From Clostridiaceae bacterium (lineage in GTDB: Bacteria > Bacillota > Clostridia > Lachnospirales > Lachnospiraceae): a stretch of 64,000 nucleotides of DNA. Below the pieces are notes generated by a model. It was not told where the DNA came from. It searched no databases and was given only the letters and a program-made list of their open reading frames with translations. Shown here in pieces: positions 16,279 through 24,754 of this stretch (the first letter of the stretch is position 1; each line of letters begins with the position of its first letter). The stretch lies in contig CABIYE010000003.1 of the NCBI GenBank assembly GCA_902362865.1, positions 1 to 64,000 on the forward strand. The letters run 5' to 3'. Both the position numbers and the translations under genes were made by a program.

Positions 16279-17592
16279 ATGTGGGCTTATAACAGTGTAT
16301 TTTATCAAATATATCCCATCGGATTCTGCGGCGCTCCCACCTGCAACGACGGTGAATGCGTCCCCCGCATCCGGAAACTTATGGAATGGAGCGATTATTT
16401 TAAGGAACTTGGTATTGATTCTATTCTGCTGAACCCTATTTTTGAATCAGACAACCATGGATATGATACAAGGGATTTCAAGAATATCGACTGCCGTCTC
16501 GGAACGAACAAAGACTTTGCCGATGTCTGCAAGGATCTCCATGAACATAAAGTAAAAATTGTCCTGGACGGTGTTTTTAATCATGTAGGGCGCGGCTTTT
16601 GGGCTTTCAAAGATGTACAGGAAAAGAAATGGGATTCTCCATACAAAGATTGGTTTCACATCAATTTTGACGGCAACAGCCAATATAATGACGGTTTCTG
16701 GTATGAAGGCTGGGAAGGTCATTTTGAACTGGTTAAATTAAATCTTCAGAACCCTGCCGTCGTGGATTATCTTCTGGACTGCGTAAAATTCTGGGTAGAT
16801 ACGTTCGATATTGACGGCTTGAGGCTTGATGTTGCCTATAGTCTGGATCATAATTTTATGCGCAGGCTCCGCTCATTCACACAGGAACTGAAGCCGGGTT
16901 TTGCCCTGATTGGAGAAGTATTGTTTGGCGACTATAATCTAATTGTAAATGACGAGATGCTGCACAGTTGTACGAACTATGAATGCTATAAGGGTATTTT
17001 CTCCAGTTTTAATTCTATGAATATGTTTGAAATTGCCCATTCTCTCCATCGCCAGTATGGTGCGGATCAGTGGTGTATTTATCGCGGCAAGCATTTGATG
17101 AGTTTCGTAGATAACCACGATGTAACCAGACTTGCCAGCATCCTTACGAATAAGAACCATATCCCACTTGCATATGGTCTGTTATTTGGTATGCCGGGAA
17201 TCCCTTGTCTCTATTACGGAAGCGAATGGGGCGAAGAAGGGGTAAAGGCTCCTGACAATGATTATGCACTCCGTCCATGCTTTGAGAAGCCGGAGCCAAA
17301 TGAATTGACAGAATTAATAAAACAACTAATTGCCATCCGCCAAAGCAGCGATGCTCTCTGCAACGGAAGCTACCGCAATGTAGTTCTCACCAATCATCAG
17401 CTGGTATTTGAACGTATGTCTGATAAAGAGAAAATCCTGGTGGCAATCAATGCTTCCGGGGATGCTTTTACAGCTAACCACGGGGACTTAAACGGCCATA
17501 TGACAGAGCTGCTGTCGGATAAAGAAATCTGCTTAACCGGGCAGCTTGAAATGGAGCCGTACAGCATCCAATACCTGAGGATAAATGAATGA
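16279..17592 (+). CDS. GH13 alpha-amylase family glycosidase
   Basis: A 437-residue intracellular alpha-glucan hydrolase with no signal peptide. All four GH13 regions are visible: DGVFNHVGRGF (region I), DGLRLDVAYSLD with the nucleophile Asp (II), ALIGEVL with the acid/base Glu (III), and FVDNHD (IV). It lacks the N-terminal starch-binding module of neopullulanases, so a maltodextrin glucosidase or cyclomaltodextrinase-like role fits. I start at MWAYNSVFYQIYPIG, with AAAGCGAGG nearby; the frame is open to 16231. A sugar kinase follows 27 bp later. Confidence 0.9.
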   Translation: MWAYNSVFYQIYPIGFCGAPTCNDGECVPRIRKLMEWSDYFKELGIDSILLNPIFESDNHGYDTRDFKNIDCRLGTNKDFADVCKDLHEHKVKIVLDGVFNHVGRGFWAFKDVQEKKWDSPYKDWFHINFDGNSQYNDGFWYEGWEGHFELVKLNLQNPAVVDYLLDCVKFWVDTFDIDGLRLDVAYSLDHNFMRRLRSFTQELKPGFALIGEVLFGDYNLIVNDEMLHSCTNYECYKGIFSSFNSMNMFEIAHSLHRQYGADQWCIYRGKHLMSFVDNHDVTRLASILTNKNHIPLAYGLLFGMPGIPCLYYGSEWGEEGVKAPDNDYALRPCFEKPEPNELTELIKQLIAIRQSSDALCNGSYRNVVLTNHQLVFERMSDKEKILVAINASGDAFTANHGDLNGHMTELLSDKEICLTGQLEMEPYSIQYLRINE

Positions 17593-17619
17593 AAATAGAA
17601 AAAGAAAGGTCGTGACAAT

Positions 17620-18576
17620 ATGGAAAGGAAAACGGATTTTATTCTCATAGGAGCTGCCATCCTGGATGTTCTTGCGCAGCCTGTAAGCGCAGATGTATTT
17701 ACTTCCGGCTCCCTTGCTGCAGGTAAAGTCACCATGAACACCGGCGGAGACGCCATGAACGAAGCCTCCGTCCTGGCAGGACTTGGCGCTTCCGTCCGCC
17801 TGGTAAGCAAAATCGGGCAGGACGCGGCAGGAACCCAAGTCATAAAAGCCTGCCAAAGCTCTCACATTGACACGGCCTTTATAATAGAAGATTCTTCTAT
17901 TGATACGGGGATAAATATTGTCCTGGTTGACGGACAGGGTGAACGGCATTTTATTACTTCGCCAAACGGAAGCCTTCGGAAACTCTCTCTGCCGGATATC
18001 CCTGCAGAAGCTCTGAAAAACGGAAAATATCTTTGTTTCGCCAGTATTTTTGTCTCCCCTGCTTTTGATAATCATGCCATGAAACAATTATTCGAAAAAG
18101 CAAAAGCGCAGGGTCTGCAGGGTCTTATTCTCTGCGCTGATATGACAAAATGCAAAAACGGCGAGACTCTCACGGATATGAAAGAAAGTCTCGCACTGTT
18201 AGATTACATTTTCCCTAATTACGAAGAAGCTTCTCTTCTTACCGGCCTTGCCGACTGGGATGAGATTGCCGATGCATTCTTGTCCTGCGGCGTAAAGCAT
18301 GTCATCCTGAAAGCAGGCGCAAAGGGCTGCTTTATCAAGACTGCTGACCAGCGTTATTGGATCGACGCTTATCCATATGCAGACTGCATTGACACCACTG
18401 GCGCCGGAGATACCTTTACCGCATGCTTCCTCTATGCTTTGCATTTAGGGATGTCCCTGCCAGATTGCGGGAAATTCGCCAATGCGGGGGCATCTATCTG
18501 TATTGAGGCGGTGGGAGCCGCCGGGAAAATCAAGGATGCTGCCCAAATATTTGACCGTTTCCAATCCATGTCTTAA
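17620..18576 (+). CDS. PfkB-family carbohydrate kinase
   Basis: A 318-residue ribokinase-fold sugar kinase. The first PfkB signature region is GDAMNEASVLAGLGASVRLV (about 46-66). The ATP-site signature with catalytic Asp is DTTGAGDTFTACFLYAL (about 251-267). The substrate could be fructose, ribose or a related sugar and cannot be fixed from sequence. AAAGAAAGG precedes the ATG. Close spacing to the GH13 gene suggests joint carbohydrate use. Confidence 0.9.
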   Translation: MERKTDFILIGAAILDVLAQPVSADVFTSGSLAAGKVTMNTGGDAMNEASVLAGLGASVRLVSKIGQDAAGTQVIKACQSSHIDTAFIIEDSSIDTGINIVLVDGQGERHFITSPNGSLRKLSLPDIPAEALKNGKYLCFASIFVSPAFDNHAMKQLFEKAKAQGLQGLILCADMTKCKNGETLTDMKESLALLDYIFPNYEEASLLTGLADWDEIADAFLSCGVKHVILKAGAKGCFIKTADQRYWIDAYPYADCIDTTGAGDTFTACFLYALHLGMSLPDCGKFANAGASICIEAVGAAGKIKDAAQIFDRFQSMS

Positions 18577-18594
18577 TCCCGGGCGGCTTTCCCG

Positions 18595-19104
18595 CTATTC
18601 TTTCACCAGTACCTTCTGGATTTCTGCAATATACATTGTATGGTAATCCTTATCCGGATACCACTTTGCATCATTCTCCGGAGCGTCAAAACACTCCGGC
18701 TTCATTTCCTGATGGTACAGTTTTTTACACACAAAAATCATCTCTGCTTCTTCCACTCCTGCCGTCCCGTCTGTATAAAACGGATGAAGTCCTGCCAGTT
18801 CCCATTTATTCTTCACTTCTCTGCCGGAGATGCTTCCGCAGATATTCAAAGCTTTCCGCTCGGTTTCCGGAAGGAAAGAAAGGGTGAAAATCTCTGCCCT
18901 GTCCACGAATTCTTTTGTATATCTCTGAGGACGAATGTATGCAGTGGCTACCTTCTTCCCCCACATAATACCAAGCCCGCCCCAGCTTGCCGTCATAGTG
19001 TTGGACCCTTCTTTATTTCCCGCCGTAATCAACATCCACTGTTTTGCTATTTTATCAAACGGGTTGAAGGATAATTCATCAATTGCTATTTCTTTAAATG
19101 CCAT
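18595..19104 (-). CDS. Flavin reductase-like domain protein
   Basis: A 169-residue FMN-binding split-barrel protein (flavin reductase-like family). NPFDKIAKQWMLITAGNKEG and NTMTASWGGLGIMWGKKVAT form the flavin-binding region, and YIRPQRYT follows. The substrate or partner is unknown. It is convergent with the PfkB gene. On the minus strand it comes after tyrS, separated by the fold-back repeat. Confidence 0.87.
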   Translation of the reverse strand: MAFKEIAIDELSFNPFDKIAKQWMLITAGNKEGSNTMTASWGGLGIMWGKKVATAYIRPQRYTKEFVDRAEIFTLSFLPETERKALNICGSISGREVKNKWELAGLHPFYTDGTAGVEEAEMIFVCKKLYHQEMKPECFDAPENDAKWYPDKDYHTMYIAEIQKVLVKE

Positions 19105-19147
19105 TTTCCTGTCCTCCTGTAAATCCTGTCTTACTGCTTATTTTACA

Positions 19148-19340
19148 TTACCATTCACAGCACCCCACCAGCATACGCACTCGTCGCATCTTCGATGCTC
19201 CAGTCCCGCTCCTGGCGGAGCTAAGACTGCTTATGCGGGTGGGGTGACTGCTCCACAGTCCTGATTTGGAATCCCAGATATTTTCTTACGTGCAAGCACG
19301 ACGAATCTATCTGGGATTTCAAATCGGCTGTGAATGGTAA
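19148..19340. repeat. 193-bp fold-back interspersed repeat, copy 1
   Basis: Bounded by a perfect 13-bp inverted repeat, TTACCATTCACAG (19148-19160) and CTGTGAATGGTAA (19328-19340). Inside are two hairpins. CCCCACC..GCATA (19163-19175) pairs with TATGC..GGTGGGG (19232-19244). An 18-bp stem, 19263-19280 with 19308-19325, has one G.T pair, and its loop contains CGTGCAAGCACG. No ORF. The right end touches the tyrS stop codon. It is homologous along its length to 28,909-29,098. Confidence 0.92.
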
Positions 19341-20564
19341 CTATTTTACAATTACTTTCCGGAAATTTTTCTTGCCTTTCTTCAAAACAAGACCTTCTCC
19401 CTTCATTTCTTCTGCAGTAAAAGCCTGATAAATATCCGTCACCTTCTCCCCCTCAACGGCAACACCGCCCTGCTGAACCGCACGTCTTGCCTCGGATTTG
19501 GAAGAAACCAGCCCACTCTTTACCAGCATAGTCAGGATATCAATCTTGCCATCCGCCATATCCTCTTCTGTCAATTCTGCAGTCGGCATATCTGCTGCCG
19601 CTCCCTGGCTGAACAGCGCTCTTGCTGCGTCCTGCGCTTTTTTCGCTTCCTCTTCTCCATGAACCAGCTTCGTCAGCTCATAAGCCAGAATTTCTTTCGC
19701 CGTATTAAGCTGTGCCCCTTCCCAGGAATCCATTTTATCAATCTCCTCCAACGGAAGGAACGTCAGCATACGGATACATTTCAACACATCTGCATCAGCC
19801 ACATTTCTCCAATACTGATAAAAATCAAATGGTGAAGTCTTGTTGGGATCAAGCCATACTGCGCCACTCTGGGTCTTTCCCATCTTCTTTCCTTCCGAAT
19901 TAAGAAGCAGCGTAATTGTCATAGCGCTTGCATCCTTTCCCAATTTCCGACGGATCAGTTCTGTACCGCCCAGCATATTACTCCACTGGTCATCTCCGCC
20001 AAATTGCAGATTACATCCGTATTTCTGGAACAATGCATAGAAATCATAACTCTGCATAATCATATAGTTAAATTCCAGGAAACTCAAGCCTTTTTCCATT
20101 CTCTGCTTATAGCACTCTGCCGTCAGCATACGGTTTACGCTAAAGTGCGCTCCCACCTCCCGGAGGACGTCGATATAATTCAAATCCATCAGCCAATCCG
20201 CATTATTTACCATAAGAGCCTTTCCATCAGAAAAATCAATAAAACGGCTCATCTGCTTTTTAAAGCACTCACAATTATGCTGAATTGTCTCCGGCGTCAT
20301 CATCTGACGCATATCTGTTCTTCCCGAAGGATCTCCAATCATGGCAGTACCTCCACCAATCAGGGCAATCGGTTTGTTCCCCGCTTCCTGCAGACGCTTC
20401 ATCAGGCAAAGCGCCATAAAATGTCCCACATGAAGGCTGTCTGCCGTCGGATCGAACCCGATATAGAAGGTTGCCTTTCCATTATTCACCAGGTCTCTGA
20501 TAACTTCTTCATCTGTTACCTGCGCGATTAGTCCCCGTGCCTGTAATTCTTCATAAATTCCCAT
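19341..20564 (-). CDS. tyrS: Tyrosyl-tRNA synthetase
   Basis: A 407-residue class I aminoacyl-tRNA synthetase of the bacterial TyrRS type. HIGH-type motif HVGH in [17 protein letters not shown] (about 43-52), KMSKS-type motif KMGKT (about 229-233), and a C-terminal S4 domain ([19 protein letters not shown]). AAAGGAGAGGAAAGACA precedes the ATG. Controlled by the T-box leader at 20,661-20,955. Confidence 0.97.
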   Translation of the reverse strand: MGIYEELQARGLIAQVTDEEVIRDLVNNGKATFYIGFDPTADSLHVGHFMALCLMKRLQEAGNKPIALIGGGTAMIGDPSGRTDMRQMMTPETIQHNCECFKKQMSRFIDFSDGKALMVNNADWLMDLNYIDVLREVGAHFSVNRMLTAECYKQRMEKGLSFLEFNYMIMQSYDFYALFQKYGCNLQFGGDDQWSNMLGGTELIRRKLGKDASAMTITLLLNSEGKKMGKTQSGAVWLDPNKTSPFDFYQYWRNVADADVLKCIRMLTFLPLEEIDKMDSWEGAQLNTAKEILAYELTKLVHGEEEAKKAQDAARALFSQGAAADMPTAELTEEDMADGKIDILTMLVKSGLVSSKSEARRAVQQGGVAVEGEKVTDIYQAFTAEEMKGEGLVLKKGKKNFRKVIVK

Positions 20565-20660
20565 TGTCTTTCCTCTCCTTTATCTTTTCCTTGTCTTTAT
20601 ACCCCGGGCGCCTATGCCGCTTTCCTTCCAATTGCGTGCTGACGTACCTTGCCTTTACGT

Positions 20661-20955
20661 AAAAACGTCTCGCCCTTATACTAAATAAGGACGAGACGTT
20701 ATTCCCGTGGTACCACCTTGTTTTACTGATGATTCTCATCACCAGCCTCTGTAAGCTGCTATTACAGCCCATGCACGATAACGTGTGCCTTACGTCGCCG
20801 CCTACTGTCTTCTGGTCTGAATCCCTGATTTCGGGGCGAAGCTCCAAGATGTATTCGCAGTTGGTTCTTTCATGCGCCTCTCATCATCCGGCTGCTTTCT
20901 GTATGGGGGTCCCGACTGCTACTTCTTCTTTTCTAAGCCTTTTTGTTCTCTTCAC
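20661..20955 (-). promoter_or_regulatory. Tyrosine T-box riboswitch of tyrS
   Basis: Reading the minus strand: a GATGAGAGG element (about 20,873-20,886), a candidate specifier codon TAC for Tyr at 20851-20853 within GAATACATC, the T-box core AAGGTGGTACCACGGGAAT (20,701-20,719), then the terminator AACGTCTCGTCCTTAT/ATAAGGGCGAGACG with a T run (20,661-20,700). Uncharged tRNA-Tyr would stabilise the antiterminator and switch on tyrS. Confidence 0.92.
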
Positions 20956-21006
20956 TTGACTGAAATACTAACGTATTTTTGTAACTTTGTCAAGATACCA
21001 ATCAGC

Positions 21007-21894
21007 TTACTGTTCATTTTTTAATTGTTGGACAGTCTCTAAAGGCAATCCGATTTTTTCAGAAATCGTCTGGACATCCAGAACATCCAGCAGATTTCTT
21101 GCATTTTCAATTTTCGCTTTGTTGATGCCCTGGCTAATACCCTGACTAACACCTTGACTTATCCCTTGGCTAATTCCCTTATCAATCAACATTTCTCCAA
21201 GTCTTGTCATACTGATTTCCTCCAAAAATTCTTCTAACTCTTCCTTTGATAAAAATTTGTCTGTCATAGCATAAAGCACCGCCTCGATCTTTCTAATATC
21301 CTCTTCGGAGACTGCCGTGGCTTCACGAATAAGTTGAAAAGCTGTACGCATACGCTCCTTCTGTGTCATTTTGCCGCTCATAAGAGGAGAGAGCATTAAC
21401 GGAACCAAATCTTCCTTTGTGAGAACCTGCCCTTCTTTTAATTTCTGCTGTAGTCTGGAAAATAGCCAGTCTGCGTTTTGATCTCGCATGATAATGGGAA
21501 TAATGCGGTATGTATTCACCCCTTCTGTATACTCGGTTACGGGATTTAAAATATTTCCAGAAAAGAGTACATAAGTGGTAACCGATACTTTGTGCTGATA
21601 GCTTGTTACTGCCTCATACATACGAAAACGCTTCAGTCCGTCAATTCCCTCGTTGGTACTTTGAAACTCAAAATGCTTCCAGGTTCCGTTCTCCATAATT
21701 AGAGTAAAATCCTGAAACATCTTTTTGGCTTCCAGGTAAATGTTCTCGGTTGGGCCATAACCGACGACCTTTTCCGTAATGCCAAGCCAGGGGAGCAATA
21801 CTTTTGAAAATTCTCGCATGGCTGTTTTTAATACTATGTCCTCATGCTGTTCCAAAGAGTTTGTTTTTTCTTTTAAGCTGTCGTGTTTCTCCAT
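21007..21894 (-). CDS. Rpn-family PD-(D/E)XK nuclease/putative transposase
   Basis: A 295-residue protein of the Rpn (recombination-promoting nuclease, PDDEXK transposase-like) family. The nuclease core includes DFTLIMENGTWKHFEFQST (about 80-98), with the Asp and the ExQ-type acidic/polar residues expected. The C-terminal region has five near-identical short units, GISQGISQGVSQGISQGI (about 248-265), then a helical tail. The repeat DNA could expand or contract. Family members promote RecA-independent recombination or act as defence effectors; the role here is unknown. A truncated fold-back repeat lies upstream. Confidence 0.85.
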   Translation of the reverse strand: MEKHDSLKEKTNSLEQHEDIVLKTAMREFSKVLLPWLGITEKVVGYGPTENIYLEAKKMFQDFTLIMENGTWKHFEFQSTNEGIDGLKRFRMYEAVTSYQHKVSVTTYVLFSGNILNPVTEYTEGVNTYRIIPIIMRDQNADWLFSRLQQKLKEGQVLTKEDLVPLMLSPLMSGKMTQKERMRTAFQLIREATAVSEEDIRKIEAVLYAMTDKFLSKEELEEFLEEISMTRLGEMLIDKGISQGISQGVSQGISQGINKAKIENARNLLDVLDVQTISEKIGLPLETVQQLKNEQ

Positions 21895-22019
21895 AGACCT
21901 TCCTTTCTGTGAAATTGTACAGAGAAACTATCTGATTATAACTATAGCAAAATATTGCGGTTCAGGCAATGGTTTTAGAATCTTTTTAGTTACAGTGTTT
22001 GTGCTGTGAGTTTCTGCTG

Positions 22020-22072
22020 TTACCATTCACAACACCCCACCAACATGCGCATTCGTCACATCTTCGATGCTT
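22020..22072. repeat. Truncated copy of the fold-back repeat
   Basis: TTACCATTCACA, CACCCCACCAACATGCGCA and CATCTTCGATGCT follow the left part of the copies at 19,148 and 28,909. Similarity stops at about 22,072 and no right terminal repeat follows. It is therefore a left-end remnant. Confidence 0.8.
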
Positions 22073-22321
22073 CAAATAATTAGGAAAATTCCTGAAAACA
22101 GGTTGACCCTTACTTAAGAAAAATGTAGAAATATAATCTTGATATTTAACAGGAAATTATCATAGGTTCTCTGTACAGACCATCATCTGTAAAATACAGT
22201 CTACCTTAAAATTATGTAAACGTCAAGGTCAATTTCGTTGGTGCCGCTTTAAAGATAACACAGGAATTGAAAATCTTCATGTTGCCCTGTATAATTAGGG
22301 GAGAATAAATTATAAATTGGA
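22073..22321 (+). promoter_or_regulatory. AT-rich gap with promoter for the membrane protein
   Basis: About 250 bp without a gene. TTGAAA (22267-22272), a 17-bp spacer and TATAAT (22290-22295) form a good promoter for the gene at 22,322. Confidence 0.6.
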
Positions 22322-22780
22322 GTGAAAAAACAATTGAAAAACTACAAGTTAAGTTTTGATATTTGGGGACTGCTATTATTCTTGATAATTATGATACCTA
22401 ATTTTATTTGGTTTTCTATACCTGCGCCAAACGATGTGCTAAGAGCAGATTCGATTACAGAAGTGGTCGATACCATAGCCTCAATATGTCAGGTATTGAT
22501 GATTATTGCGCTTTGCATTTTTGTGAATAAAAGAAGCTATAAATTCCGCATGACTCCTTTGATAATTGCCGTGGTGATTTGCTGCTTATTATATTTTGCG
22601 AGTTGGATCGGGTATTATCTTGGTATGGTGAATACGGTTATCATATTGGGATTGACGGTTCCACCATGTTTGACATTTATGTTTTATGCCATTGACAGAA
22701 GGAACATGATAGCAGTAATTCCGATTTCTATTTTTACACTCTGTCATTTGATATACGGAGTAGCTAATTTTATCATTTGA
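22322..22780 (+). CDS. Hypothetical four-helix membrane protein
   Basis: A 152-residue protein with four predicted membrane helices (about 14-34, 48-68, 76-98 and 100-122) and a fifth hydrophobic stretch at the C-terminus. It contains PNFIWFSIPAPND after helix 1. The start is GTG at 22322, or TTG at 22334 with GGAG 11 nt before it. I do not recognise the family. The base composition is more AT-rich than the surrounding backbone, suggesting acquisition. Confidence 0.65.
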   Translation: MKKQLKNYKLSFDIWGLLLFLIIMIPNFIWFSIPAPNDVLRADSITEVVDTIASICQVLMIIALCIFVNKRSYKFRMTPLIIAVVICCLLYFASWIGYYLGMVNTVIILGLTVPPCLTFMFYAIDRRNMIAVIPISIFTLCHLIYGVANFII

Positions 22781-22930
22781 TTTTTTATTGATTTGATAGA
22801 CAAAAATCTTCTTGTAAGACCGGGCACCATTTTGATTATCCGAGAAAAAGAATTAGTCTACGGATATATCTACACAGTTCTTATTATTAGCCAAAATAAT
22901 TCCTATCATGTATGGTTTAATGAATAAGGG

Positions 22931-22970
22931 TTGACAGACGTTCTTTTTTTTGATATGTTGTATATACAAC
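22931..22970 (+). promoter_or_regulatory. marR promoter with palindromic operator
   Basis: TTGACA (22931-22936), a 17-bp spacer, then TATGTT (22954-22959). The 14-bp perfect palindrome GTTGTATATACAAC (22957-22970) overlaps the -10 box. A matching 12-bp core lies at 23,461, before the next gene. Confidence 0.75.
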
Positions 22971-22990
22971 AGATGGAGGTGGATTGACTA

Positions 22991-23413
22991 ATGAGCAAAC
23001 GAGTAGATAACACTGTATGCCATTGTTTAAAAATGAGAAGAAGTGCAGAAAATGTAATACGATTCTACGATAATATTCTTGCGCCATGTGGCATAACGGT
23101 AAGACAGTACTCTTTGCTTAATGCTATATCCGAACACAGTGGTTGCAATGTTAGAATATTATCGGAAGCTACTTTACTTGACCGTTCTACTCTTACGAGG
23201 AGTTTAAAACCCCTTATTCAAGCTGGTTATATAAAAGACAATAAAGTTGCAGGTGCGAGAGATAGCGTATTGGAACTTACTGAAAAAGGTATTTCTGTAT
23301 GCAAGGAAGCTGCTAACTTATGGGAAAGTGCGCAACACCAATTTGAAGCAAAATTGGGCAAAGAACAGTTATCTGCATTTGAAAATACCTTAATACTTTT
23401 ACAAGATTTATAA
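22991..23413 (+). CDS. MarR family transcriptional regulator
   Basis: A 140-residue winged-helix protein. The DNA-binding region is NVRILSEATLLDRSTLTRSLKPLIQAGYI (about 52-80) and the wing lies near AGARDSVLELTEKG. N- and C-terminal helices provide the dimer interface. An early Cys (VCHCLKMRR, about 10-12) could make it redox-sensitive; that is inference. AGATGGAGG precedes the ATG. The same TTGTATATACAA palindrome precedes both this gene and the oxidoreductase after it, so it probably represses both. Confidence 0.87.
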   Translation: MSKRVDNTVCHCLKMRRSAENVIRFYDNILAPCGITVRQYSLLNAISEHSGCNVRILSEATLLDRSTLTRSLKPLIQAGYIKDNKVAGARDSVLELTEKGISVCKEAANLWESAQHQFEAKLGKEQLSAFENTLILLQDL

Positions 23414-23460
23414 TTTTTTCAAGTATCTTTTATTTTATCGTACATAAAAGAGCATTTTTG

Positions 23461-23472
23461 TTGTATATACAA
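23461..23472. promoter_or_regulatory. Second TTGTATATACAA operator
   Basis: A 12-bp perfect palindrome identical to the core at the marR promoter. It lies about 20 bp before the oxidoreductase start and next to its RBS (AAGGAGG). Confidence 0.7.
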
Positions 23473-23491
23473 TATTCAAGGAGGATTTTAT

Positions 23492-24571
23492 ATGTCAACA
23501 ATTATGTACACACCTTTCCATTTAAAAAACATTCAAGTTTCTAATCGCCTTGTAGCAAGTGCCATGTTTGAATATGGTGCAGATAATGGAAAAATCACCG
23601 AAAAAATCAAAGAGCGTTACTTAGCACTTGCAGACGGCGGATCTGGTCTGATTATTACAGGAATGCACGCGGTAAGTGCATCTGGTTCTGTTGCCCCGAT
23701 TATGGTCAATACCGAATATGACAATTATGTCGTTGACATGAGCAATATTGCCAATACAGTACACGAAAAAGGTGGAAAGATTATTGTTCAGTTGCAGCAC
23801 TGTGGAGGAAAGACAAGTACCGCAGAGGGTTATGACAAATTTGCCGTATGCGAAAAAAAAAGTTTCCGAAAACTGCATTTATCATGAAGCAACAAAAGAC
23901 GAATTACATAAAGTTGCTGTAGATTTTGCCAATTCTGCATTGAGATGTAAAGAAGCCGGAGTTGATGGAGTACAAATTCATGGGGCACATGGTTACTTAA
24001 TAAACTCTTTCCTTTCGCCTTCTACGAATTATCGTACAGATGAATATGGAGGGAAAATTGAAAATCGCGCCAGAATTTTATTTGAAGTGTATGACGCAAT
24101 TAGACGAGCCGTCGGAGATGACTTTATCATAGGAGTAAAATTTCCATTTAGTGATTTGAATGAAAATTCTATCAAACCGGAAGAATCTATTTTTGTCTGC
24201 AAGGAGCTTGAAAAGCGTGGAATAAATTTTATTGAGGTGTCCTCCGGAATGGTAATGGACAATTCTTCCGCGTCGTTTACCCCGGTTGTTCGCAATGATA
24301 ATCAAGCTCCTTTTTTAAAGTATGCTTCTCAACTTGCTTGTCAAGTAGCCATTCCTATTATAAGCGTTTGCGGGTATCGTACACCCGATATGGTTGAGAA
24401 AGCATTGTCCGAAACAAAAATATCTGCCGTATCTTTTGGTCGTCCACTTGTTAGAGAACCAAATCTTCCTAACCGTTGGAAAAAGACAGACGTCCTGCAA
24501 TGTGTATTTCTTGCAATCGTTGCTGTAATTCTTTGGGGGACAAAATTATTACTTGTCAAATTGCGAAATAA
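23492..24571 (+). pseudogene. NADH:flavin oxidoreductase (old yellow enzyme type), two frameshifts
   Basis: The first part encodes a TIM-barrel FMN oxidoreductase start (PFHLKNIQVSNRLVASAMFE, IIVQLQHCGGKTS). At a run of nine A (23853-23861) the frame shifts. The barrel continues in another frame with VQIHGAHGYLINSFLSPSTN and VSFGRPLVREPNLPNRW. A second shift near 24,480-24,486 (AAAAAGACAGACG) is needed to reach the conserved Cys tail MCISCNRCCNSLG, ending at 24571. Read through, the product would be about 360 residues, normal for short-form members. Either a decayed gene or two homopolymer sequencing errors. Confidence 0.82.
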
Positions 24572-24754
24572 GGCAAAATACAGAGATGAACAATTTTCCT
24601 CTTTACCGTCCGAAATGCAAGCAGGAAACAAAGCGCGAACAGGCAGAAAAAGCGTCGTTGGTATCTTCCCAGTTTAGAAAGTGGACGTGCGGCTTGAACG
24701 CAAAAACATAGAGTCTATAGGCTTTCCAGAGGGAACCTTCCCATTTGGCTCCCC

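Noticed and set aside
20551..20847. A 98-residue open frame upstream of tyrS on the minus strand
   Set aside because: It lies inside the T-box leader, and its codons follow the conserved RNA elements (specifier region, T-box core, terminator).
21120..21200. Short direct repeats considered as a CRISPR-like array
   Set aside because: Units are about 12 bp, contiguous, in frame and part of the Rpn protein; there are no spacers.
24572..24754. Possible terminator or RNA between the broken oxidoreductase and the SEDS-like gene
   Set aside because: Only weak pairing (GGGAGCC with GGTTCCC) and no clear T tract at the right place.
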